Shown: positions 52,301 to 61,188 of the stretch, piece after piece
Layout of the letters: every line of letters begins with the position of its first letter
Numbering within the stretch: position 1 is the stretch's first letter
NCBI RefSeq assembly: GCF_029360725.1
Contig: NZ_JARKMY010000002.1
Span: 558,001 to 622,000 of the forward strand
Reading direction: 5' to 3'
DNA length: 64,000 nucleotides
Source: Chryseolinea sp. H1M3-3
Lineage (GTDB): Bacteria; Bacteroidota; Bacteroidia; Cytophagales; Cyclobacteriaceae
Position numbers and translations under genes: made by a program
The notes under the pieces: generated by a model
Told to the model about the DNA's origin: nothing
Database searches by the model: none
What the model saw: only the letters and a program-made list of their open reading frames with translations

Positions 52301-54259
52301 TATAACATGATATTGCTTTTGTAAAAGGCGTTCAACATAGGTACGCATGTCAGCATTGTCGTCCGCGAGCAGTATGGTATATTTTCGGATTGTCCCATTT
52401 GTTGAAGAAGACGGTAAAACATCGGATGACTCGCCGTGCGTCGTGTCCTTGGAAGGAATCCATTGAAGTGCTTCCTCAACGTAGGTAGACAACTGCGTGG
52501 AGGTCTTTCCTAAAGAAGTTTTCAATTCGCCATTGGATCCCACCTTTTGCTGTTGAGGTATGCAAACAGTAAATTCTGACCCTTCCCCTATTTTGCTCTT
52601 TACCTCAATGGTACCATTATGAAGTTTCACCAGTTCTTTCACCATAGCGAGTCCTATGCCAGTGCCTTCCTGCGTTCTTCCCTTCACGTTTTGCACGCGG
52701 TGAAAGCGGTCGAAGATTTTATCCATTTCGGTCTCGGGAATTCCCACGCCTGTATCTTTGACGGATACCCGTACCGTGTCATCGATTTTTTTTATAGTCA
52801 GGTCAATGGTGCCTGCTTCACTATATTTGAATGCATTGGAAAGGAGATTGAGAATAATCTTTTCCCACATATTTACATCAACAAATACAGGTTCATGAAT
52901 TTCGTCGACGAGAATATTTAATTTCATTCCAGCTTTCTCGATGGCTGACCTGAAGTTGCTTGCAAGGTCGGTTGTAAGGGCAACAATATCGACGGGAGAA
53001 AAATTAGATTCCATGCGACCAGCCTCAATCTTGGAAAAATCCAGCAACAGATTCACCATTTTTTGCATACGCAAAGCATTTCTGAATGCTACTTCCACCT
53101 TTTCTTTTTTAACTCCTTGTATTTCCCGATCGTTCAAAAGGTCTTCAAGGGGTCCGAGAAAAAGTGTGAGCGGGGTTCGAAATTCATGGCTGATATTAGA
53201 GAAGAAAATGGTTTTGGCACGATCTATCTCTGCTAACGCTTCCAGCCGCTTGCGCTCCTCCTCCATCGCATGGACATTTGCAAGACTTGTGACGATCTGA
53301 TCACCCACTAACTCAAAAAAGCTGCAGTACTTCTCATCCAAAATCCGGAATGGATTTGCGCCAATCACCAGCAGGCCATACGCTTCTTTTTGGCCGCGTT
53401 GTGCTATGGGAAGAATGATAGCTTTATTGGGTGGTATTTTCCATGCACCCGCCGGCATCACACCAAATTTCTCTTGGAGGTTATCCACCAGCAAAAATTT
53501 TCGTTGTCCGAGCGCTTCGACACATAATTGGGAAATATCATCTTGAGCAAGAAGGTCAATGTGCGCTGGCACTTGGCTTGCCGAATCTCCTAATTCAGTG
53601 GCTTGGGCAAGCGAAAGCTTATTTCCAGAAAGCTGGTAAAAAAGCGCAAATGGAAAGTCATATGGATTTTGCTGAATCGTTTTGATCGATTGTTCAAAAA
53701 CTTCTCGATTACTTTTTGAATCCGTTAGTGATTTGCCAAGTTGGGTTAACGTTTGTAATTGACGCTCGGTAATAATTCTATGGGTATCATCTGTATTCGC
53801 GCAAATCATTCCTTCAGTATTACCATCATCGCCGGCAATGGGCGTATAGGAGAAGGTATAATATGTTTCTTCCGGATAGCCATTACGTTCCATGATTAAC
53901 AACTGGGCTTCCACATAGGTACCCTCATTTTCTTCCATCACCTTTTTAAGCATAGGACTAATATCTTCCCAGATATCCCTCCATACTTCAGATGCTGGGC
54001 TTCCCAGTGCCCCCGGGTGTTTTCCTCCTACAATCGTTTTATAGGGGTCGTTGTATAACTTGATTAGCTCCTTACCCCAGCCTATCCAAATTGGCTGCCG
54101 GGAGGTTAACATGATTTGAATACAAGTTTTCAGGCTGCGCGGCCATAAATCAACGGGGCCAAGGGACGTCAAACCCCAGTCATAGGAGCGGATTCGTTCA
54201 CCCATTTCACCTCCACCCGATAAAAAATTTACGGTGGTTATTGTTGAAGTTTTGTCCAC
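49325..54259 (-). CDS. Giant hybrid histidine kinase with two kinase cores and multiple PAS domains
   Basis: Soluble protein of 1644 residues. Order: PAS-like domain (about 30-165), GAF (about 180-330), HisKA with ISHEFRTPLT (H near 360) and HATPase (to ~590), receiver (about 628-745, Asp in LILSDIMMPKLDG), five PAS domains (about 765-1385), then a second HisKA with ASHDLKEPIRK (H near 1427) and HATPase (about 1510-1640). Two full catalytic cores around one receiver allow an internal phosphorelay. It lies 79 bp after cheB and overlaps its response regulator by four bases. Confidence 0.92.
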   Translation of the reverse strand: MDKTSTITTVNFLSGGGEMGERIRSYDWGLTSLGPVDLWPRSLKTCIQIMLTSRQPIWIGWGKELIKLYNDPYKTIVGGKHPGALGSPASEVWRDIWEDISPMLKKVMEENEGTYVEAQLLIMERNGYPEETYYTFSYTPIAGDDGNTEGMICANTDDTHRIITERQLQTLTQLGKSLTDSKSNREVFEQSIKTIQQNPYDFPFALFYQLSGNKLSLAQATELGDSASQVPAHIDLLAQDDISQLCVEALGQRKFLLVDNLQEKFGVMPAGAWKIPPNKAIILPIAQRGQKEAYGLLVIGANPFRILDEKYCSFFELVGDQIVTSLANVHAMEEERKRLEALAEIDRAKTIFFSNISHEFRTPLTLFLGPLEDLLNDREIQGVKKEKVEVAFRNALRMQKMVNLLLDFSKIEAGRMESNFSPVDIVALTTDLASNFRSAIEKAGMKLNILVDEIHEPVFVDVNMWEKIILNLLSNAFKYSEAGTIDLTIKKIDDTVRVSVKDTGVGIPETEMDKIFDRFHRVQNVKGRTQEGTGIGLAMVKELVKLHNGTIEVKSKIGEGSEFTVCIPQQQKVGSNGELKTSLGKTSTQLSTYVEEALQWIPSKDTTHGESSDVLPSSSTNGTIRKYTILLADDNADMRTYVERLLQKQYHVILAADGEDGLAKALKHTPDLILSDIMMPKLDGFGLLKRLKDNLTTRNIPFIFLSARAGEESKVEGIQAGADDYLIKPFSSKELIARVNNHISISTARRHAEKEFFNLFLQSPAHIHVFKGPDHVVEFFHPLGISFTGRDVTGMKIREAFPEVEGQGFFEMLDKVYHEGITINARNSKAVITDKNGKANEHYFDSTYLPWKDLEGKTQGVLQFTIEVTEAAQLRLMAEANELKFRSIAQQAPVAMALLMGPTFIVEVANTRVLEMWGKTLEEVIGQPVLNIFPEIIAQGFQDILTEVFKTGNSYTANEVAVTFMRGERKEQIVVNLLYEPFRNAKNEIEGIVAVGTDVTEQVKIRNKVAEAELKFRTIIEQTPSPLCIFKGEDMVLEVGNDAALGVWQVGKEVIGKRLVDIVPEMLKQPFLALMQDVYHNGVTRYGYEAPAFFIRKDGTADHRFFNFIYVPFRNVNGIIEGVLVLATDVTEQVQAKKQLVENEERLRIATEILELGTWEYDIVNDAMHCSDKTLELFGFPKDAKIKLIDPINAIVQEDRQRVIDAIEYAFKPESNGKYDVEYSLININDKKKRLLRANGQVFFDADSKPYRFIGTALDITERKEAEEELKASEARFKLLANSIPQIVWTNDKYGKTNYISTQFEKYTGQKAENSHALWHNSIHADDQEKLLTKRQKALQRGQGWQEEFRIKTKEGNYRWFLADSKPLTDADGNIVMWVGSASDIQDLKEQSNWLERQVQERTRALKELNESLKLSNEDLQQFAHVASHDLKEPIRKIKTYSNRLYDDYKELLPEKGNNFLTKILSATDRMYSMIDGVLSYSTMAALSQPTQQVNLNEVLHHIQNDLEVLTLEKNATIISDRLPTIEGAPVLLYQLFYNLVNNSLKFSKKEEPPVIKIKAFTETIDGNPFVKIILSDNGIGFDEEDAERIFTTFTRLNSKDKYDGTGLGLALCKKIVHRHSGLISAKGTKNVGAEFTVLLPIIK

Positions 54260-54338
54260 TTAAAAATAAGTTTAATGGGCAGGTCTTACGATAGAAGTTT
54301 GTATGTAGTTAACACGGGTTTGGTTAAAAAGTTAAGCA

Positions 54339-54914
54339 CTATCGGTTTAGAATATTTTTGAGAACTTCAAAATTTTGGTCGGTTAATAAAAAATCGATGG
54401 CTACATTATTAACTGCTTCTTTCGGCATGTATGGAATCTCGGCACACGCGGGGTCCTGAACAATAATGAATGCACCACGGCTTCTGGCGATCTTGAGGCC
54501 CTCCACACCATCAGCATTTGCACCAGACAAAAGTATGCAGGTCAATTTGTTCCCATAAATCTGTGCTGCACTTTCAAAGGTGACATCGATGCTGGGTCTG
54601 CTGAAATTGACCTTTTCCGAATCGTCCAGGGTAATAACCTGTTCTCGTTCGATCAGAACGTGGTAATCTGGGGGAGCCAGGTATATGGTTCCTGGTACAA
54701 GTTCATCTTTATCATCAGCTTCCTTGACATTAAATGCCGTTCGAGTTGAAAGCATTTCTGCCAGTGTTGTTTCTTCAGAGGCCTTCCTGTGAAAAATGAT
54801 AATGACGGAAAGATTCCAATCTTTTTCAAGTAATGGAATAATTTTTAACACAACAGCAAGGCTTCCGGCAGACCCGCCTATCACCAACAAAGCTGTATTA
54901 TTTTTGTGCGCCAT
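54339..54914 (-). CDS. cheB: CheB-type methylesterase without receiver domain
   Basis: Protein of 191 residues that is only the CheB catalytic domain. The catalytic triad can be placed: Ser in IGGSAGSL, His in IIFHRKAS and Asp in SGANADGVEG. There is no N-terminal receiver, so regulation must come from elsewhere, possibly the separate receiver proteins of the operon. It is 8 bp downstream of cheR. Its substrate is unclear because no methyl-accepting receptor is encoded here. Confidence 0.88.
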   Translation of the reverse strand: MAHKNNTALLVIGGSAGSLAVVLKIIPLLEKDWNLSVIIIFHRKASEETTLAEMLSTRTAFNVKEADDKDELVPGTIYLAPPDYHVLIEREQVITLDDSEKVNFSRPSIDVTFESAAQIYGNKLTCILLSGANADGVEGLKIARSRGAFIIVQDPACAEIPYMPKEAVNNVAIDFLLTDQNFEVLKNILNR

Positions 54915-54922
54915 ACCGACCG

Positions 54923-55753
54923 TTAGCTAATCTTTCTCCAGATTTTTTCCCGATTTTCATGCTGTGTAAAATGTTTGTTGATATCTGTGAACTTCAACGA
55001 TTCTTTCGAGCCCAGTGCCAGGTAGCCCAACATTTCCAGGCTATCATAGAAAAGATGAAGGACACGATCCTGCAGGGGTTTATCAAAATAGATCATAACA
55101 TTTCTGCACATAATGAGTTGGAATTCGTTGAAGGAGCTATCCGAAACCAGGTTATGTGTTGCCAAAACAATTTTTTTACCCAGTGAGCTATCAAATTTTG
55201 CAGCATTGTATTTAGCCGTGTAGTAGGACGAAAAATCTTTTCGGCCACCAGACAAAATATAATTTTCCGAGTATTGTTTCATTTGGCTAAGCGGAAAAAT
55301 TCCGCCCCTGACCTTCTCCAATACGGCTGGATTAATGTCAGTAGCATATAACAATGACTTGTGTAACAAGTTTGCTTCTTGGAGTAAAATCGCCATCGAA
55401 TATACTTCCTCGCCGGTAGAACATCCGGCATGCCATATCCTGATCATCGGCCAGGTCGCCAACACCGGGATAATGTCATTTCGAAGTGTTTTGTAAAAAG
55501 AAATATCCCGGAACATTTCCGTAACGTTGACCGTCACTTTTTCAATGAACCTGTTAAAATAATCTCTTTCATGTCGAAGCTTGAAGCGGAATTCAGCAAA
55601 GCTGGGGAACCTGTCATTAGAAATTAACATAGTGATGCGCCTCTTCAATGAAGCCTTGGAGTAGTTTGTAAAATCATATCCATACAACTCCAGGAGATCA
55701 TTTAAAATGATGTCAAGCTCTGTATCGGTCAATTGAATGTCGTGCGATACCAT
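54923..55753 (-). CDS. cheR: CheR-type methyltransferase
   Basis: Protein of 276 residues. An N-terminal helical CheR domain (about 8-60) is followed by a SAM-dependent methyltransferase domain with IWHAGCSTGEEVYSMAI, LYATDINPAVLEK and LIMCRNVMIYFD. There is no TPR extension. It is 8 bp upstream of cheB and one base after a single-domain response regulator. CheR normally methylates glutamates of chemoreceptors; here the target is unknown. Confidence 0.92.
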   Translation of the reverse strand: MVSHDIQLTDTELDIILNDLLELYGYDFTNYSKASLKRRITMLISNDRFPSFAEFRFKLRHERDYFNRFIEKVTVNVTEMFRDISFYKTLRNDIIPVLATWPMIRIWHAGCSTGEEVYSMAILLQEANLLHKSLLYATDINPAVLEKVRGGIFPLSQMKQYSENYILSGGRKDFSSYYTAKYNAAKFDSSLGKKIVLATHNLVSDSSFNEFQLIMCRNVMIYFDKPLQDRVLHLFYDSLEMLGYLALGSKESLKFTDINKHFTQHENREKIWRKIS

Positions 55754-55754
55754 A

Positions 55755-56132
55755 TTATTTCAAGTATCGTTGTAAGAGGAGCAGCAACTGATCAACATCT
55801 ACAGGTTTTGGTAGGTACGCGTCCGCGCCGGCCGCAAGACATTTTTCTTTATCGCCATGCATGGCCTGCGCGGTAACGGCAATAATGGGAATGGTGCTTT
55901 TCAGATCCTGCCGGATAAAATGAATTGCTTCATAACCATCCATCTCAGGCATCATCATATCCAATAGTACTACGCCAACATTATTTTGCCGTGAAAGTTC
56001 TTTGAAGCCGTCCTCTGCGGTAGTCGCCGTCAGGCAATTGAAACCTTTGGATTTTAAAACTGCCTTGAGTGCAAAAATATTTCTGTTGTCATCATCGATC
56101 AGCAGAATATCTTTTGAGGAAGTGGTAGTCAT
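55755..56132 (-). CDS. Single-domain response regulator
   Basis: Receiver domain of 125 residues with DDDN acidic pocket, Asp in VVLLDMMMPEMDGYEA (about residue 57) and Lys in AYLPKPVD. It is very similar in wording to the third receiver of the upstream hybrid kinase (MDMMMPEMDGYES), suggesting duplication. The ATG overlaps that kinase's stop by four bases. Confidence 0.93.
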   Translation of the reverse strand: MTTTSSKDILLIDDDNRNIFALKAVLKSKGFNCLTATTAEDGFKELSRQNNVGVVLLDMMMPEMDGYEAIHFIRQDLKSTIPIIAVTAQAMHGDKEKCLAAGADAYLPKPVDVDQLLLLLQRYLK

Positions 56133-59100
56133 GCGCGTTCTTTTCTTCCTTTTTCATAAAGCCAAACCCGGAGCAGGGAGAACAATTGGTCAAGGTCTAC
56201 TGGCTTGGTGATATAATCAGATGCGCCGGCATTTATGCATTTCGCCCGGTCGCCCATCATAGCTTTCGCCGTGACGGCAATGATCGGCAAGTTATGATAG
56301 GCCGGATCTTTGCGAATAGCCATCGTTGATTCGTACCCGTCCATTTCCGGCATCATCATATCCATTAAAACAATGTCCACATTTGGATTAGCTTTTAATT
56401 TTTCGATAGCATCTTTTCCATCTACGGCAGCAATCACATTCATTTTGAATTTTTCTAAAGCCTTGGTGAGGGAAAAAATATTGCGCATATCATCATCGGC
56501 TATTAGAATAGTTTTGTTTTTCAGCACTTCATCCAACGCACCAAGCTTTTGATATTTTAATGCCGAATCTTTTTCAACTTTTTCCATCAGATGAAGGAAC
56601 AGTGAAACTTCATCAAGAATGCGCTTGTAAGATTGGGCCGTTTTAACAACGATCGAATCGGCGTATTGTTTAATCTTAAGCTCCTCTGTCTGCGACAAAC
56701 TTTTTCCGGTGAATATAATGATTGGTAAGTTTTCTAATCCTGGAGTTTTCTTCACTGCTTCAAGAATTGTGTACGAATGCTGATCGGGTATTTCCATATC
56801 AAGAATAACACAATCCGATTTGTTTCCTTTCAGCGATTCAATTGCATCATCAACACGGCTCTTGATATCTAAATTTACATCAAAGGATTCAAGAAAATAA
56901 GCAAGCGCCTTGGCATGTTTGGCGTTTTCTTCAACAATTAACACTTTCTTAGGATGATGCGTGAGCACGTATTCTATCTTCTTAAAAATCTCCGACATCT
57001 GGTCGAATGCCATTGGTTTGCTGATGAAATCAACTGCGCCTTTCACAAGACTTTCTTTCTTAACCTCATGCGACGACATGATATGGACCGGGATATGACG
57101 CGTTTCTTGATTTTGTTTTAATTCTTCCATCACTTCCCATCCACTCTTTACCGGTAATTGAATGTCAAGAAGAATTCCAAGCGGCAAAAATTGTTGTGCC
57201 AGCATTATACCTTCATCACCGCGCACACTTACGATTGCTTTATAGCCTTGTTTGTGCGTGTACTCTATCAGTGATTTTGCAAAATTCACATCATCTTCAA
57301 TGATTAAAATAACCTTATCGTTTTTCTCAATTTGATCGCGGTCATCAGGGATATTTTCCGGTATATGCGTACTGATATACTTTTTCTCTATGATTGGCGA
57401 GCGTGTCGGCTGCTCATTGTGAGTATCAGTCAGTACATTTGAACTCTCGTGTGCTACGCTGGTGGGAGCAAGTGGTATCGCAACGGTAAATTCACTACCG
57501 TCACCTACATCACTTCTGAGTGTGATGCTGCCGCCTAACAGTTTCACCAGTTCGCGACTTATTGAAAGTCCTAAACCGGTACCTCCGAATTTTCTTCGCG
57601 TTGAACCGTCCGCCTGTTGGAAAGCTTCAAAAACTAAAGCATGTTTCTCTTTAGGGATACCAATACCTGTATCTTTTACGATGAATTTTAGCAGGGCATT
57701 ATTTTTTTGATGGGGTTCAATCGTCATGCTAACGTATCCCTTGCTGGTAAATTTAATCGCATTGGAAATGAGGTTCCGGAGAATTTGTTCCAACCTTAGT
57801 TTGTCTGTGTCGATGGTTTCAGGTACTCCAGTCTCAATCGTCGTTCGAAACTCAATACGCTTTTCGTCAGCAAGTGGCTTAAATAAAGCTTGCATATCGC
57901 GTACAATATCGGCTATGCTAACGGATTGATATTCCAGCTTCATCTTACCTGCCTCTATTTTTGATAGGTCGAGGATTTCATCAATCAATGAAAGAAGCCC
58001 GTTACCGGAACTTTGAATTACTTTCATATATTCAACCTGTTCCGCGCTCAAATTCTTCTCCTGATTTTCAGACATCAAACGTGAAAGCAGCAGTATTGAA
58101 TTTAAGGGTGTTCTCAACTCGTGAGACATATTTGCCAGAAACTCTGATTTGTATTTTGTGCTCTGTGCAAGTTGATCGGCTTTTGATTGGATTTCAGCGA
58201 CACTCTCCGAAATAACCTGGTTTTTTTCCTCGAGGAGCCGGCTACGTTCCTCTAACTCCTGGTTGGCCTGTTTCAATTCCTCTTGCTGTACCTTTAATTC
58301 TTCTTCGGAAGCCTGCAGTTTCTCTGATTGAATTTCCAACTCACCGTTTAAATTTTCAAGTTCAGTATGCTGGGTTCTCAGTTCTTCTGACTGCGCTTGG
58401 GTTTCTTCCAGCAACTCCTGAAGCTTACGCCTGTTTTGCGCGGTACTGATCGCTATACCAACGTTCGGGGTAGCGGCTGTAAGGAATTCAACTTCACGTT
58501 GGGTGAACGAGGCAACACTCGCCAGTTCAACAGCACCCTTAATGGTATACCCATCCATTACCGGAATAGCGACAACATGATTGGGCTTCACTTCGCCCAA
58601 TGCAAAACTGACGGTAATATTGTCAGCGGGTAAATTTTTTAGTTCTACAAGTTTTCTTGTGATTACCGATTGACCTAATAATCCCTCCCCAGGTTTTATG
58701 ACTTTTCTGGCGGGTCCGGGTAAATAGGAGAAACCGGCCACAGCATGTAACTCGCCACCTTCCAAGAGATAGAACGCCCCTGCATTACTATTGGTATATG
58801 TAGCAATGGTTTCGATTATTTCTCGGCTTAGGACTTCAATTTCCTTTTCGCCGATCATGGTATCGTTTAGTCGTGCAAGGCCGGTCTGCAGCCAATCTTT
58901 ATCAGACAATAAGCCAAATGAATAATGAAGGGACTCAGCCATCTTATTGAGTGAGAGGGCAACGCTTCCTAACGCGTCGCTTTGCCTATCATCTATGCGG
59001 ATATTGTAATTTCCTTGCGCAATCTTATCGGCAATGCTTCGAATAATACTAATGCGATTGGAGATCTCCTTGTCTTTATCCTCAAGTGCCTTTTGTAATT

Positions 59101-59728
59101 CAAGACGTTCTTCGAAATCTTTTCTCACCCGTGCATAAAAGAGAACGGTGATGAACAGCGCAATCATGGCAGCGGCAATAATTAACGGAGGTGTAAATGA
59201 GGCAAAACGATTCATCGTTTCTGACCGTGTAATGAGATATTCTTTTTCACGCTCTTCCATTATCCTGACCGTTTCGCGTACACTAGTCATGATATTTTGC
59301 CCGGTTTGAAGATTTGCAGCTAGAATTGGCTCTCCTTTCTTTTTCGCATTAATGCTGATGTCCAGATAATGAAATCGATCTTCAATTAATTTGCTCAGTT
59401 TTGCCAGGTCATCTTGCTGAAGTTGGTTATCAGCGGTGAGCGATTTAACCCTGGCGTGCGCATTAAAAGCTCTTTCCCGAGCGCTGTGGTAAGGAGCCAA
59501 AAATTCTTCTTCTCCAGTTAATAAATATCCACGTTGCCCCGTTTCCGCATTCAGCAGGGCAACATGAATGGCATTCATTTCGACGATAACCTGATTTGTA
59601 TTATTTACCAGGCCAGCGCTTTCCAGCAGGTTGCGTATGCTTACAAAAGACGCCACCGAAGTGACGATCAGTATTAACAATGATGCACTAAACCCTAATA
59701 CCAAATTCCTTTTAAAATCTTTGTCCAT
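56129..59728 (-). CDS. CHASE3-HAMP-GAF hybrid histidine kinase with three receivers
   Basis: Membrane kinase of 1199 residues. Helix at about 10-31, CHASE3 sensor (about 35-175, MNAIHVALLNAETGQRGYLL), second helix near 178-200, HAMP (about 220-275), GAF (about 290-440), long coiled coil (about 440-525), HisKA with NMSHELRTPLNS (H near 536), HATPase (about 640-760), then three receivers with Asp near 852 (LLDIQLP), 973 (ILDMEIP) and 1121 (LMDMMMPEMDG). The second receiver is divergent: it begins EENAKH and has VVKT in place of a KP motif. It lies 20 bp after the upstream receiver-kinase gene. Confidence 0.92.
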   Translation of the reverse strand: MDKDFKRNLVLGFSASLLILIVTSVASFVSIRNLLESAGLVNNTNQVIVEMNAIHVALLNAETGQRGYLLTGEEEFLAPYHSARERAFNAHARVKSLTADNQLQQDDLAKLSKLIEDRFHYLDISINAKKKGEPILAANLQTGQNIMTSVRETVRIMEEREKEYLITRSETMNRFASFTPPLIIAAAMIALFITVLFYARVRKDFEERLELQKALEDKDKEISNRISIIRSIADKIAQGNYNIRIDDRQSDALGSVALSLNKMAESLHYSFGLLSDKDWLQTGLARLNDTMIGEKEIEVLSREIIETIATYTNSNAGAFYLLEGGELHAVAGFSYLPGPARKVIKPGEGLLGQSVITRKLVELKNLPADNITVSFALGEVKPNHVVAIPVMDGYTIKGAVELASVASFTQREVEFLTAATPNVGIAISTAQNRRKLQELLEETQAQSEELRTQHTELENLNGELEIQSEKLQASEEELKVQQEELKQANQELEERSRLLEEKNQVISESVAEIQSKADQLAQSTKYKSEFLANMSHELRTPLNSILLLSRLMSENQEKNLSAEQVEYMKVIQSSGNGLLSLIDEILDLSKIEAGKMKLEYQSVSIADIVRDMQALFKPLADEKRIEFRTTIETGVPETIDTDKLRLEQILRNLISNAIKFTSKGYVSMTIEPHQKNNALLKFIVKDTGIGIPKEKHALVFEAFQQADGSTRRKFGGTGLGLSISRELVKLLGGSITLRSDVGDGSEFTVAIPLAPTSVAHESSNVLTDTHNEQPTRSPIIEKKYISTHIPENIPDDRDQIEKNDKVILIIEDDVNFAKSLIEYTHKQGYKAIVSVRGDEGIMLAQQFLPLGILLDIQLPVKSGWEVMEELKQNQETRHIPVHIMSSHEVKKESLVKGAVDFISKPMAFDQMSEIFKKIEYVLTHHPKKVLIVEENAKHAKALAYFLESFDVNLDIKSRVDDAIESLKGNKSDCVILDMEIPDQHSYTILEAVKKTPGLENLPIIIFTGKSLSQTEELKIKQYADSIVVKTAQSYKRILDEVSLFLHLMEKVEKDSALKYQKLGALDEVLKNKTILIADDDMRNIFSLTKALEKFKMNVIAAVDGKDAIEKLKANPNVDIVLMDMMMPEMDGYESTMAIRKDPAYHNLPIIAVTAKAMMGDRAKCINAGASDYITKPVDLDQLFSLLRVWLYEKGRKERA

Positions 59729-59748
59729 TAAAAAAAACAGTTAGTCTG

Positions 59749-60978
59749 CTAGGAGGATATTTTACGATGCTCTATTGGCAAGACGATAATAAATGTGGCC
59801 CCATGATCTTCTTCTCCGGTAGCACAAATAAGGCCTTCATGACGTTCAATAATTTTTTTTACGATAGCTAATCCGATTCCGCTGCCTTCATACATATCAT
59901 CATGGTTTAATCGTTGAAAGATTTCGAAAATGCGGTTATTGTATTCGTTGTTAAATCCTATTCCATTGTCGCTTAATGTTATTCGGCAGTACTGGCCACT
60001 AACACTCGCAGGGGAGTCGAACTCCTTTTTCGAAATTATTTCACCTTTAATGATGATATGACAAGGAATGGATTCCCGGCTAAACTTCAGTGAGTTACTG
60101 ATCAGGTTCAAAAATACCTGCCGCATTTGTGATGGAATAACTTCAATTTCCGGTAACGGATCTACATGTATACTCGCTTTGTATTCAAGATCCGAAAGTG
60201 TGTCTTCAATGAGTGCATTGAGATCTATTTTTTTGAACAGTCCGTCAGCATTTATTTTGGAATAATTAAGGAGATCTGAGATAAGCTCACGTAGCCGATT
60301 GGCTGAAGATGAAATCTTCCGAAGGTACAATTCAACTTTCGGTTTCTCGTCAAGATATCGTTCCAGAGCAACATTACTAAAGGTTTGAATTTTCCGAAGG
60401 GGCTCTTGTAAATCGTGAGAAGCAATAAATACAAATTGTTCCAACTCCTTATTGCTTTGCTCTAGTTGTTGATTAGATCGTTTTAACTCGATGGTTCTTT
60501 CCTCAACTTTTTTCTCGAGCAGAAGTTCTGCCTGCTTTTTTAACGCGAGCTCTTCCCGAAGACTTTTTTCAAGTTCATTTAGCTTGCGGGTTTGTTCTGA
60601 GAGCCTGTAAAATGTTTTGATCTTTAACAAGAGAATATCAGGGTCAAAAGGCTTCGTTACATAATCAATTCCGCCCGAGCCATATCCTTTGGCGATGTAT
60701 CGCTTGTGAGTATTAATTGCGGACAAGAATATGATCGGAATGTCTTTTGATTTGCTGTAACCCGAGATGGCTTCTGCTACTTCAAAGCCATCCATTTCAG
60801 GCATCTGTACATCAAGTATGACCAGCGAGTAAGTCTTTTGCAGAATTTTCTTTAAAGCCTCTTCTCCCGAAGAAGCTGCATCAACCTCAAATTTGTGGAG
60901 GGTGAGCAATGACTTAAGTGAAAATATATTTTCCTGATTATCGTCAACAATTAGAATCATAGTGCCTAGGTGCGGCAA
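59749..60978 (-). CDS. Receiver-histidine kinase protein
   Basis: Protein of 409 residues: N-terminal receiver (about 7-125, Asp in LVILDVQMPEMDG), coiled linker (about 130-180), HisKA with ASHDLQEPLRK (H near 189) and HATPase (about 290-405, SNSLKFSRE, DNGIGF and GSGIGLAIVKK). There is no membrane segment. A receiver before a kinase is typical of relay intermediates. It is the first gene of the seven-gene signalling operon, with a 210-bp divergent region upstream. Confidence 0.92.
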   Translation of the reverse strand: MPHLGTMILIVDDNQENIFSLKSLLTLHKFEVDAASSGEEALKKILQKTYSLVILDVQMPEMDGFEVAEAISGYSKSKDIPIIFLSAINTHKRYIAKGYGSGGIDYVTKPFDPDILLLKIKTFYRLSEQTRKLNELEKSLREELALKKQAELLLEKKVEERTIELKRSNQQLEQSNKELEQFVFIASHDLQEPLRKIQTFSNVALERYLDEKPKVELYLRKISSSANRLRELISDLLNYSKINADGLFKKIDLNALIEDTLSDLEYKASIHVDPLPEIEVIPSQMRQVFLNLISNSLKFSRESIPCHIIIKGEIISKKEFDSPASVSGQYCRITLSDNGIGFNNEYNNRIFEIFQRLNHDDMYEGSGIGLAIVKKIIERHEGLICATGEEDHGATFIIVLPIEHRKISS

Positions 60979-61067
60979 AATCGAAAAAAATCAGCATTTA
61001 CGCTATATAAATAGCATTCTCGTGCATTATTTAGTTTTACATCAATAAGAAGAGCTTGGACGGAGTT

Positions 61068-61090
61068 GAGAGTTACGTTTCCGAACTCTC
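61068..61090. repeat. Inverted repeat upstream of the signalling operon
   Basis: GAGAGTT (61068-61074) and AACTCTC (61084-61090) form a perfect 7-bp inverted repeat with a 9-base spacer, 90 bp before the receiver-kinase start and about 100 bp before the divergent HMA-AraC gene. No T-run follows. It could be an operator for either gene. Confidence 0.3.
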
Positions 61091-61125
61091 TTCATTCACA
61101 AATGGTTCTTTTTATTGAGGTGAAA

Positions 61126-61158
61126 ATTGTATAATAGTTTCATCAAATTATATAATAA
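61126..61158 (+). promoter_or_regulatory. Direct repeats with 21-bp period upstream of the HMA-AraC regulator
   Basis: ATTGTATAATAG (61126-61137) and ATTATATAATAA (61147-61158) match at 10 of 12 positions and start exactly 21 bp apart, two helical turns. Direct half-sites with this spacing are typical for AraC-family proteins, so autoregulation is suggested. The sequences are A/T-rich, which weakens the case. Confidence 0.4.
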
Positions 61159-61188
61159 CGATGCATCACAAATGATCATCTTTGCGCT

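Noticed and set aside
48894-60978. A classical chemotaxis operon
   Set aside because: CheB and CheR are present, but there is no CheA, CheW, chemoreceptor or motility gene, so ordinary chemotaxis is not supported.
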